Shown here piece after piece: positions 45,501 through 53,600 of a DNA stretch of 64,000 bases. The stretch covers positions 15,321,501 through 15,385,500 of the forward strand of contig NC_084942.1 in NCBI RefSeq assembly GCF_958298935.1, read 5' to 3'. The stretch's first letter is position 1, and each line of letters starts with the position of its first letter. This stretch comes from Phragmites australis (Eukaryota; Streptophyta; Magnoliopsida; Poales; Poaceae). The notes beneath the pieces were generated by a model, which was given only the letters and a program-made list of their open reading frames with translations, had not been told where the DNA came from and made no database searches. The position numbers and the translations under genes are program-made.

Positions 45501-48052
45501 AATACCATTCTCGTTTCAAGCATGTCTGATGAAATAACAATAAAAAAATGAGGTAATGTTGAAAAATGAATATATAGAACTTACTGAGCAGCCAATTCTC
45601 TGGTTGGAGTAAGAATAAGCACCCTGATTGCAGGTACACGTTTCAGCCGGAAAAGTAGACGTTCAAGCACAGGCAAAGAGAAAGCAGCTGTCTAAGATAA
45701 AGAGATTAGTCAAAACTATACATATATACTACCTCAAAATGCTCTGAAAGGAATATTTGTGTTCATTAGAGATACCTTCCGGGATCCTGTAATAGCACTA
45801 CCACATATGTCCCGTCCAGTTAATGCCAAAGGTATGCAAGCAGCCTGAAATATGGAGGGAATTGAGCAAAACTGATATTGGAAACCAAATTATGTTTCAA
45901 GTGTGGATAACTATTGTGTTTTATTAAGTGCTGATAAAAGTGTTTTTTAACAAAAAAAAAAGAGAGTTTCTGTTTTACCAATCATGCATGAGGCAAAAAA
46001 ATATATAGAGGGAGATTCTAAACAACAAATAATAAATGCTAAGTTTCCTCCTAACTGCCAATCCAAACAGATTAGCAGTTACAGACGGCTCTTAGCTTAG
46101 CAACCAAGCACAGTTCTATCATTTATTATTTCCTATTACAGTGTTACACTTATCAGTAAAGTTGCCAATACAGGTACAGCTAGTCTGGAAATAATTTGTG
46201 ACCATTTCAGGCACTCAAGATAGTAATATCACTTAACAATCAAGACAGCTTAGAGCAGATAACCAACGAACAATCAGCATGCAGATGCTTGAACTTATAA
46301 ACGACATCCTCCATTTATTTAGAGTTTAAACAACTTTGATATCCATTATAGAAATTCAATTTACTGTTTATCAGTGATTCTAATCTAAGTTAGTAGGGCA
46401 AAATGAACATTGAACAGAGACTGCTATTTGTTTGGAGTAATTATTCAGGGACTTCCCAGCACCAGCCGTTAGGGAAGTGCAAAACCAGTTGAATTCCGTA
46501 CTGAATTTCCATATTTATTAACTTTTCCCCACCATACCTTCTCTTGAGGTTTTTAAGTAGCTGAATATACCATTCATGTATTCTCAAGAATTTTATATAT
46601 GTGCACCTATAGTCTGAATCTTATGCAGGAACAAGTTTTGCTTACAAACTTCCATGGTGTGTCGTGTTGGACAATAATTGTAAGGGGGAATGGGCACTGT
46701 GGTGGGATTGGGAATAGGAAATTGCAGTTTAGTCCCAATCCCAATACCTTATTTCACAGAAAATGTGGAAAACTATAGGAAATTGATTTGCATTCTACAA
46801 TACATGCTAATGTAAATCAAAGGGATGAGATTTTCATGGCACGTCACATCAAAATTCCCTTCCGTTTACCTCCAATCCATGGGTTTGGCAGGAGTTGACA
46901 CTCAGATTTTCATGGCACGTCACATCAAAATTCTCATGCCAACTAAGGCAGTAAAAAATCAAGAGACTTTAAAACCTCCACCCCTATATTTCCATTCCCT
47001 CTTACCAATTACTCCAACCAAACAGGATGACAGTGCCAGAGATATGGATGAAGCATCTTTCAAAAATTTTAACAAGTTCTTTATATGTGAATTCATGTTC
47101 GGAGAACAACAATACGGGCCATATCAGATTAAGAGAATCTGAAATGTCTAAAGGAAGAGGGTACATTTAATGCCATTATTTATTATTCATGACCTAACAA
47201 AGAGTTGCAAGTGCAAACCTGAATTGGAGTTGGCTTTTGGTATCCAAGTGCTTCGCAAGCTCGAACTAGTGGGCGAGATAAGTTCAGCTCAAGGAACGAA
47301 TTTGCATGGAAAGATGTTCCCTTCGACGAAGCAAAAAAATTAGAAGGATCCAAAGCACCACTCATGCCATTCTGCGAAGTGTTATCACCTTCCTGCCATT
47401 ACCAATTGGTAAGTATTCAACGATTCCAAAAACAACACAAATGAAATGGACATTGACACACAGCAATGATGGTTAACTGCTAAATTGCACTGAAGGTTTG
47501 CCATCCTAATTAAATGCATTGAACACCATGTATAGACTACAGAGAGAATCAATAGCTGAACTTTAATGAAAAGAACGAGGTGGGGACTCAAACTGCGCGA
47601 AGCTCACCTCTTGGCCATCTTCCCCATCCTCTTCTCCCTGCTCACATCCTTCCTCCTCGTGGCCCTCATCCTCCCCCTCGCCCCCCACCACCTCATCATC
47701 GTCCCCGCTCTCCCACTCCACTACCTCGTCCTCGCTCTCCTCCAGCTCGTCCTCCTCGTCCCCGCTCTCCCTCTCCACCTCCTCGTCGCTATCATCCTCG
47801 TCGTCGTCCCCGATCCCGCTCTCGTCGGCCTCGGAGTCGTCGGAGAGGACGGGCTTGTGGCGGCCCTGTCGGGCATGCGAGATCTTCTCGTCGATGGAGG
47901 TGGTGCGGCGGCTCGCGTGCTCCGCCGCCACGGACTCCGCATACGACGAGAACTCCCACGGCGACTGCGATGGCCGGCCCGGCGCGGGGGCCCCCGCCGG
48001 CCGCCGCCTCGTCGTCGGAGCCGTTCGCGTCGAACCGGAAGTTGGGGTCCAT
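31095..48052 (-). CDS. RH28: DEAD-box ATP-dependent RNA helicase, RH28/Drs1 type, 19 exons, with lesions
   Basis: The family acts in the nucleolus in 60S ribosomal subunit assembly. Exons: 48052-47608, 47392-47219, 45844-45776, 45691-45585, 45088-45010, 39140-38967, 38799-38651, 36506-36411, 35990-35888, 35191-35129, 35046-34985, 34489-34393, 33860-33746, 33673-33631, 33446-33345, 32808-32713, 32624-32538, 31570-31287, 31113-31095. All introns are GT-AG. Motifs in order: Q motif (GYQKPTPIQ), motif I TGSRK, PTRELA, TPGR, DEAD, SAT, ARGID, motif [13 protein letters not shown]. An acidic N terminus and a Lys/Arg-rich tail ending RYKRRK complete about 788 residues. Lesions: exon 1 is 445 nt, one base too long; motif I has Arg for Gly; motif VI has Val for Arg; the exon 13/14 join is out of frame. 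Probably a decaying or mis-sequenced copy. Confidence 0.92.
33495..33544. repeat. (TA)n microsatellite in helicase intron 14
   Basis: An uninterrupted run of about 25 TA dinucleotides preceded by a short (CA)n tract. It lies between exons 14 and 15 and should be highly polymorphic. Confidence 0.97.
36510..36796 (+). mobile_element. Solo LTR, 287 bp, inserted at a splice acceptor
   Basis: Begins tgtcatgggg and ends ggatcataaca, so the termini are inverted TGTYATG...CATRACA. It has an internal TATA-like ctatatatag and no internal retroelement sequence. The tetranucleotide cctg lies immediately on both sides (36506-36509 and 36797-36800), the apparent target duplication. In the helicase sense orientation the left-hand copy reads CAGG and provides the acceptor AG of exon 8. 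Orientation is taken from the TATA position. Confidence 0.7.
36865..38544. mobile_element. Foldback MULE, 1680 bp, with about 800-bp terminal inverted repeats
   Basis: Two arms, 36865-37668 and 37760-38544, are near-perfect inverted copies separated by a 91-bp spacer. Ends are gggcaaattttgtatttt and its complement. Perfect 9-bp target repeats gaagacgtt flank it (36856-36864 and 38545-38553), the Mutator signature. Each arm begins with several copies of cgtattcggcaactcagtt and continues into AT-rich sequence. No transposase is encoded. It lies in helicase intron 7, so any read-through transcript would form a very long RNA stem. Confidence 0.92.
39242..39622 (-). repeat. 3' LTR of the chromovirus
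   Basis: 381 bp, same length as the other LTR. The gag-pol frame ends inside it at 39493, so the last 43 or so codons overlap LTR sequence. Confidence 0.95.
39493..43902 (-). CDS. Chromovirus Gag-Pol polyprotein, 1469 residues, intact
   Basis: A single frame without stops encodes, in order: gag (about residues 70-235, including [16 protein letters not shown]), a variant zinc knuckle ([12 protein letters not shown], about 295), an aspartic protease ([10 protein letters not shown]), reverse transcriptase ([16 protein letters not shown] and a catalytic VFFDDILIY), RNase H ([16 protein letters not shown]), and integrase with an HHCC finger (ending ACSMCQRYK) and catalytic-core motifs ([31 protein letters not shown]). 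A C-terminal chromodomain follows ([18 protein letters not shown]). The chromodomain targets integration to particular chromatin in this lineage. All key catalytic residues I can check are present, so the element is potentially active. Antisense frames across this region are shadows. Confidence 0.97.
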   Translation of the reverse strand: MSDAAAAQAAQAAMQATLESLVQSIKTLHTSVEANAQAIQRLDAAVAPAGGSMSSSRTGSGEHHQDRPPRFQKMDFPRYDGKSDPLIFINRCESYFHQQRIMEEEKVWMASYNLEDGAQLWYYQVQQDEGTPSWRHFKELLHLRYGPPLRSNPLGELAACHRTGTVEEYQDRFQALLPRAGRLDEEQRVQLFTAGLLPPLSHDVEIHNPQSLAAAMSLARKIELRNSYVAPPTRAPAPGRDRALLPAPAPRLALPASPPDKTATTTVTVEGRPVRRLTQVEQEERRRLGLCYNCDEKFGRGHNRVCKRLFLLDGVEEEDVADTLTTKAPGVEEDMPHVSLNAIAGIHFSDTMQIVVTLGGSVLTALLDSGSTHNFIAEAAAHHSGLPIQHRPRLTVTVANGERVSCPGVLRHAPFVIGDYLFHADLFVMPLAGYDLVLGTQWLATLGPVLWDLGARTMAFQRQGRDVRWTGVATSGAPHLHTTTASESLLDELLASFGDVFAEPQGLPPPRARDHSITLKPGTHPVAVRPYRYPVSHKDELERQCRAMLDQGIIRRSASAFSSPVLLVKKADGAWRFCVDYRALNALTVKDAFPIPVVDELLDELHGAKFFTKLDLRSGYHQVRMRPDDVDKTAFRTHDGLYEFLVMPFGLCNAPATFQALMNDVLRSFLRRFVLVFFDDILIYNKSWADHLRHIRVVLTLLRQHRLFVKRSKCAFGVSSVAYLGHVISASGVAMDPAKVQAVHDWPVPRSASAVRGFLGLAGYYRKFVHDYGAIAAPLTALLKKEGFSWNDAAAHAFDALKRAVTSAPVLALPDFAKEFIVECDASTHGFGAVLIQDKHPVAYFSRPVAPRHRSLAAYERELIGLVHAIRHWRPYLWGRRFLVRTDHFSLKFLLDQRLATIPQHHWVGKLLGFDFSVEYKPGAANTVADALSRRDTAEGALTAISAPRFDFVERLRQAQSFEPALVALRDEIRAGTRGAPWALVDDMITFDNRLYIAPASPLLLEIVTAVHDDGHEGVQRTLHRLRRDFHFPNMRQIVQDLVRACSMCQRYKSEHLHPAGLLMPLPIPTGVWTDIALDFVEALPRVGGKSVILTVVDRFSKYCHFIALAHPYSAESVALAFFRDIVRLHGVPRSMVSDRDPVFTSTFWRELMRLVGTRLHMTTAFHPQSDGQSEAANRVIVMYLRCFTGDQPRQWLRWLPWAEYIYNTAYQTSLRDTPFRVVYGRDPPTIRSYEQGETRVAAVAKNMEERDAFLQDVRYRLEQAQKVQKHHYDKLHRPVAYKVGDWALLRLRQRAASSLSQPTTGKLKPRYFGPYRVAEMINDVAVRLELPPRARVHDVFHVGVLKKFVGPPPDAPPPLPAIHHGAITPEPERALRTRLARGVRQVLVHWKGEPAASATWEDLDSFHDKYPSFQLEDALDVEGGRDVMCGRAYSRRRRARDIRLAAGGAQAAQAAVTTPHAEVVLGSG
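44016..44396 (-). repeat. 5' LTR of the chromovirus
   Basis: 381 bp. The five differences from the 3' LTR are clustered in its outer half (around 44254, 44343-44344, 44359 and 44384). Confidence 0.95.
44456..44720. repeat. Tandem duplication, unit about 130 bp, in helicase intron 5
   Basis: gtgttccaacggacagaccg, ccctatgaagtagttgtatt and cacactactaaggaatcat occur in both copies with the same order. A few substitutions separate them. It flanks the chromovirus insertion site without overlapping it. Confidence 0.85.
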
Positions 48053-48137
48053 GTGGAGCGGGGCCCCGAGAGAGAGAGCGGGAGAGATGGGTGTGTGCGT
48101 TTGCTTTTTCCGGCCGTCGTCGGGAATAGGGGAAGCG

Positions 48138-48185
48138 AGGGTTTAGTCGAGGGGGAGAGATGGGGCATGGGGCTTTAACTGGGCC
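48138..48185 (-). promoter_or_regulatory. Telo-box and site-II-like elements upstream of the helicase ATG
   Basis: Reading the minus strand, GGCCCA (48180-48185) is followed by ctAAACCCTcg (48137-48147), about 90 bp before the start codon. This pairing is typical of plant ribosome-biogenesis and translation genes and agrees with an RH28-type function. Activity is inferred, not shown. Confidence 0.45.
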
Positions 48186-48232
48186 GTCGATGAGAGCTCG
48201 TGTGTAGTGGGAGCGAATTTTTTTATTTATAT

Positions 48233-48908
48233 ATTTTTTTATTTATAGAATTTGTAAATATAATACGTCCGTTTTGAAAATGGGGTAATAGAGTTCTTGC
48301 TCCTATTTTAAAGTGCAATTGTAATTTTACGCTCTTTTTTGACTTTGTGATTTTATCTTATTTTTTCAAACTAAAACCTGCGATTGCCCCTATTGTGTTA
48401 AGAGCCCTTAATGCCGTGAATTCAGTTGTAAAAACAAAATAAATGCCCTTGCACAAGTGTTTCTGCTTTTCTAAGTACTTTGTGATTTTGCCTTTGTTTT
48501 GACATCAATAATTTTGACAGATTTTGAAAGAAATTTGACAACAAAACTTTATCAAATTTGTATATATTTTAAACCTGACCAAATTTTAATAGCATTTTGA
48601 CACAATTTACATATAAATTTGTTAGATTCCCTAAAGTTAACAATAATGAATAAACATTAAGAACTATAAACTCCTGATGAGGAGCATTACTATATAAGAC
48701 AATAATCATCTGTAGAAAAACTTTACTGATACAAGCAACAAAATCTACGTAAAGATCTGAAATCGATGGAAAAAGCCCAACTTTATCATTTTGACGCAAA
48801 AAGGAAAAATCACAGCCTATAATTCTTGTGATAGCGATTGTAGTGGAAAGATTATGGTAATCCTAATTCCAAAGTAGAAATAGATTGTGCTTGTAAGCTC
48901 CTGTGCAT
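48233..48908. other. Intergenic, AT-rich, no gene recognised
   Basis: T-rich and A-rich runs only. A minus-strand open frame at 48569-48799 has no domain. Confidence 0.5.
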
Positions 48909-49070
48909 ACCTTGTAGCTGAATGCTCCATTGCCGAGCTTCGCATCTTTGAAGAAATTGCCCATATCCTTCTTGAGCTCGTCATATCTGTACTCATGCAA
49001 CTGGTCAATGTGCATGCTCTTAAAGCGTGCCAGCGCCTCGCACCGTTTGCTCGCCTGTCCGCACGCGCGA
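48909..49070 (-). CDS. Possible orphan first exon, product unknown
   Basis: From an ATG at 49070 the minus strand encodes MARACGQASKRCEALARFKS, then HIDQLHEYRYDELKKDMGNF and ends DAKLGNGAFSYK at a canonical donor (AAG|GTATGC). Charged, protein-like composition and the exact donor suggest a genuine exon of 54 codons. No continuation was found downstream (48908 to 48233), so it may be a gene fragment or the truncated start of a lost gene. I do not recognise the family. Confidence 0.4.
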
Positions 49071-49139
49071 GCCATTGGATGGACCACGGGACAGAGAAGG
49101 GAGTGGGAGGGTAATATAATAATTTGGATATTTTTCAAC

Positions 49140-50630
49140 CATTATCTTCTTTATTTTAATTCTTTTAATTAGACTGCCTCTAATGGAAGTTGAAATTAGG
49201 GATCTAAATCACAAGACAACGAAAAGCCTTCGATCAAGAGGGAAAGTCGAAGGTTTTGAAGTGTCATATATATCAGAGGATGAAATAATCTTAATTTCTC
49301 TGTCACCTCAGTTACAGTGCTAGCCTATTTATAACCCGTACTCAACCACTTCACGCTAAGATTTACAGTTTCACCTCCAACTGCCACATTTCTGATATAT
49401 TCGAGGGTATTATGGTACCAAAAGTACATCTGCACATTTACAACTATACCCTAAGCAGCTACACGAGCTTCGACACCCACCAGACACTTTTGGCCAGCCT
49501 CGATGCTGCATCTGAAGTCACCCTTTGGTCTCCATCCGAATGTTCACCAAAGTCTTCGCCTATGCTGATCCCCGGCGCCGTAGGTCGACCTTCGAGCTTC
49601 GACCGAAGGCTCACCAGAGCCTTCACCTATGCTGACTGTTGGCGCTGCAGATCGACCTTCGACCTCCGACTACAGGCCTGCCAAAGCCTTCGCCTGCACT
49701 TTTTGAAACACAACTGCAATATTCATTAGTGCTCAACCACCAGTGAACTTTGACTCGCCATCCAAAAGGGTACGAGAGATCATCCCCTAACAGGGCAAAA
49801 CGGCTCATTCGTTCCGAAAAAATAAGAGCAAAATCACAAAGTCTAAAAAATAGTGGTAAAATCATGGTTGCATTCTAAATATAAGGGTAAGAACGCAAAT
49901 ACCTCTTTCAAAATTTACAAATCTATACGTCTGATACTTGTTGGATGGGCGACAGAACCTATCGCCTATTAGGCACGAGGTGATTTCGATTAGACAGCTT
50001 TTTAAAAGAACACCAAGAGTAATGATTAGGTGTCTGTAACCGATAGAACGTAAGATTGGTATGTACCTACTACTTAAAAAATGAGTAAGAGTCCCACACC
50101 CATATGATGGGTTCCGCGCCACGTGATGAGTCCCCCATTTTTAAGGTTTTTTTCATGTTTTTTTCATCCACACTAACGTGGTGAGTCCTATGTTTTTTTT
50201 ACGTTTTCTACAATAAAGTTTTTATAGCTTCTATTAGAACGCACGAGTAGGTAACTATATATATATAAATTTTCAAGACAGGAGCACATATTTGAAAATT
50301 CTGTAAATAAAAATAAATAAATAAAAGTCTAGTGGCAGCTGGGCTCCAGTTCGAGCAGGCTCAAGCGTAGCCGGGTCTTGTGAATGACAGGTGGAGCCCA
50401 CATGAAGCCCAAGCAGGCAGCACTCCGTCTCACCTGAACCCACCCTCAACCCCATTCCGATCTCGTCGCCCGCCGCCGGCAGCCGCGTCTTCCTGCGCTT
50501 CCGCCGCCGGCGCCTCCTGCCGTTGCCGCCGAAGTCATACCTTTCGGAGACCCCGCACCATCGTTTTCTTAGGTTGCCGCCAGTTCTCAGCAGCGTACCA
50601 CAACCCGCGGCTGCGTGAAACGTTGCAGCG
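49140..50630. other. Intergenic region and 5' UTR/promoter of the small membrane-protein gene
   Basis: 49200-49730 contains repeated cgaaggctt/agccttcg motifs, possibly old LTR debris without clean ends. 49730-50270 is AT-rich. 50380-50630 is GC-rich (CCGCCGCC) and is probably the leader of the gene starting at 50631. The minus-strand frame at 50273-50683 is a shadow of this leader. Confidence 0.5.
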
Positions 50631-53600
50631 ATGGAGCGAATCGGCGGCGGCGAGAAGCAGCTGGAGGATTGCACCGTGTCCAAGTCAGTGAGCCCCCTCT
50701 CTCTTTATTTCTCCGCATGTGATTCAGAGCATAGATCCCTCCCTCACTGGGTCTGGATTCGCGAAACTAGGAACTTCTGTTGGTGATTCATCCGCCTGGT
50801 AGTAGTTGTATGCTCGAGATTTCATTGTGCTTAGAATCGAATGTCTTGCTTATTAGGTTGCTAATCGGTATGGAGACGGTGACTTTGATCCGGGGGCAGT
50901 CTATGGTACTGCCATCGTTGGCTCCTGTTTGAAATGTTTGATATGCTTTTAGAATTTGCTTGCATTGATGGATTCGTTCTCGTCACTGTGCTGTATGACT
51001 GGAAATTGTTCTGGCCCTTTGAGGAATTGCCTCTGGAAAGATAGATTTTAGCGTGACCGCTAAAGATTGTAGCAATTTTATTTTCCTGGTAGACCTTAAT
51101 CTTGTTGTGCGCAAGTGATTCCGTTCTGTCAAGTGCCTTGTGAGTTTTGAGGAAATGTCGTGGACCAACTAAAAGTTTGAATTACAGTATTGCAAGATCC
51201 TCTTTTAGAAATATGGGCAGGGTGAGAACCCGTGTCGCAATTCTCGATTGAAAATGCAAGCTGTTAATCACATCTACAAAGGTCTGCGCATTTTTTTTAT
51301 CACAACTACAAAGGTCTGCGTATTTTCGATCACAACTACATTACTTCCAGCATCACCATTAGAAACTCATGAGCCATGACCATAATTATTATGGCGGTGT
51401 GTCAAGGCGTGGAGACCCACCACCTTCACACCTTTATATCGCTTATGGCGCACGGTGTGGCGACGCCATGCACACATCATAATCTAGGATATTAGGAACA
51501 TACGCCTTAATAACTATGAATATATATTAGGAACATACACATCATAGGTCAAGAGGAAACCTTACTGATGTGTTCCAGGTTTTCACGGCCGAAGACATCT
51601 GTACTAGTGTTTGTACTTTGTAATACTGTGAAGAATCGGTCATTAATCAACATAATTTATTTTTTGAGACAATTTTTTTAGGTGATTAAGACATTTAACC
51701 AGCAATGCATTGTTACTCAAACCACTGCCCAAAACAGTAATGAAGAAAGAGAATTTGGAATTATTTATCAAGCCCTAGCATCAACCACACCCTATTAGGC
51801 CTGGTGCAAAAGCCCATAGCAGATCTAGGGTTTCCTCAATCCCCTAGGGCTTTAGCACATACATATATAAGCCACCTAGAGCCGCCTTGGCCTCTTCCCT
51901 CATTTCACCTCCTCATCAAGCCCCGCTGCTGCAAGCCCAACTCACCGATCGCCATGGCACTCCAAGCTCTCACCCTTGTGCCCCCTTTTGCTCCCCAGTG
52001 CGTGCTGCCGCGTTCGCGTTCTTGCCTTTGCGGCCAACCACACCCCTCCTCTGCCGCCGGTCTCCCCTTCAAAGCTCACGAACAACACGAGCCGCCTCCT
52101 CCGGGAACTCGCACAATGTACTTCCTCCCTGCCGCCAGATCTGCCACTTCTTCCTTAGTATGGCGCTTGCCATGACTTCCTTGCTCGCCACATAATGCCT
52201 TAGCGGCGCCACGGGGACGCCATGCTAATTTGGTGGACGCCATATGAGCTCGTGCCGTGGTGTCGGCGTGGCGGGCCTCAAGTTTCTGCCACACCGATAT
52301 AGCGACGCTATGGCGACGCCCTAATAACTGTGGTCATGACAATGTTGCTAGCCTGCTGACTCAGTAACAAAAGTTTTAAAAATAATGTCTATTAGCCTAT
52401 TACAAGACCATGTTCATTGTATCAAAAGCAATTTAAGAAGTTTTGCTCTAAGTGTATTACATAAAAGCAATTGTAAATGTCTTGCAATAAAGAAGGCTAC
52501 GGAAGGGTAAATGCTTGCTCCTGAAAGAGGAATTATAAACAAAGGAATCAATAAAAGGTTTGACATATGTTCAATGAGTCTTTCTTCACAATGGAATTGA
52601 GGTTAGATGAGAAATGGGGAATGTGCACCTGTCAAGTCGTAAAGATAATCTCAATAACAAATGTTTAATTTAGGGTATTATAGAGTTGCAATAACTTATA
52701 TTCTTAAAGAAAAATAGCTTGGATTCTGCGTAGACCAGTTGTAGACTATAGTTTGATTCCAAAAGGAGTACAAATGTTACTTTATTTCCCTATATCTAAG
52801 TTTGGTGAACTTTTTAACAGGTGTGAGGTACTGCAGATACTTCCATGATAGTTAACATATTAAATGTGAGATAATCACCTTTAGGCTGGTTTCCTAGCTT
52901 CAACAGTTCAACTTATGTTCAATTTTATTCGGCATGAGCATATATGATCTCAGCTTGATTTGGGAACTGGCTTTAGTTAAGGTTGCGCAAATTCAGCCAA
53001 TCATATATGATCTCAGCTTGATTTGGGAACTGGCTTTAGTTAAGGTTGCGCAAATTCAGCCAATCTTTAGTATGACATAGACAATCTTAAGCTTGGTGTG
53101 AAATTGCAACATATTTAAGTTCAGTATTATGTTTTCTTCCTCTTTGTTTGCTGTGTGGGGATTTTGTTGTTGCATGGCTATCTCTTAATCAATCAACAAG
53201 CTTACTGTTGCAAGCATAATGAACAAGTGACAAGACAAACTTAACTCGTGAAATTATATTAACTATTGTCCCTTCTTGCTTGTGCTCCTGATTGTGTAGA
53301 CTCGTACACATTCACCAAATAAATAATGAGAGTATTAGATTTACAGACCATACTTAGCATTGTTAGCATGCAGTCATGCGGTGACCACGTCCCGTGGTTC
53401 TCCCCGTTTGTAGCTTATGCAGTTAGCTCATGTACTTGTATATGTATCTGTAACACTGATCAATACAAGGCGTGGTTGCAATCATTCTCATGATTACATG
53501 GTATCAGCCATCTCCCGATCCTAAACTTCCGCTGCTCTTCCCATCGCCGCCATGAGCTCTTCTTCCTCCTCCTCCTCCTCGTCGGACTTGGAAGTCGACT

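Larger units (their letters stand above)
51381..52332. mobile_element. Putative hAT-type element with captured gene start, 952 bp
   Basis: Ends are cataattattatggcg (51381) and the complement of cacagttattagggcg (ends 52332). Flanks gccatgac (51373-51380) and gtcatgac (52333-52340) form an 8-bp target repeat with one mismatch. Subterminal regions carry inverted cgacgccat motifs. The interior at about 51780-52190 is a promoter-like and coding-start-like segment of a host gene. It lies in the intron of the small membrane-protein gene. Confidence 0.6.

Noticed and set aside
49160..49740. Solo LTR
   Set aside because: agccttcg-type repeats are present but no TG...CA ends with target duplication could be defined.
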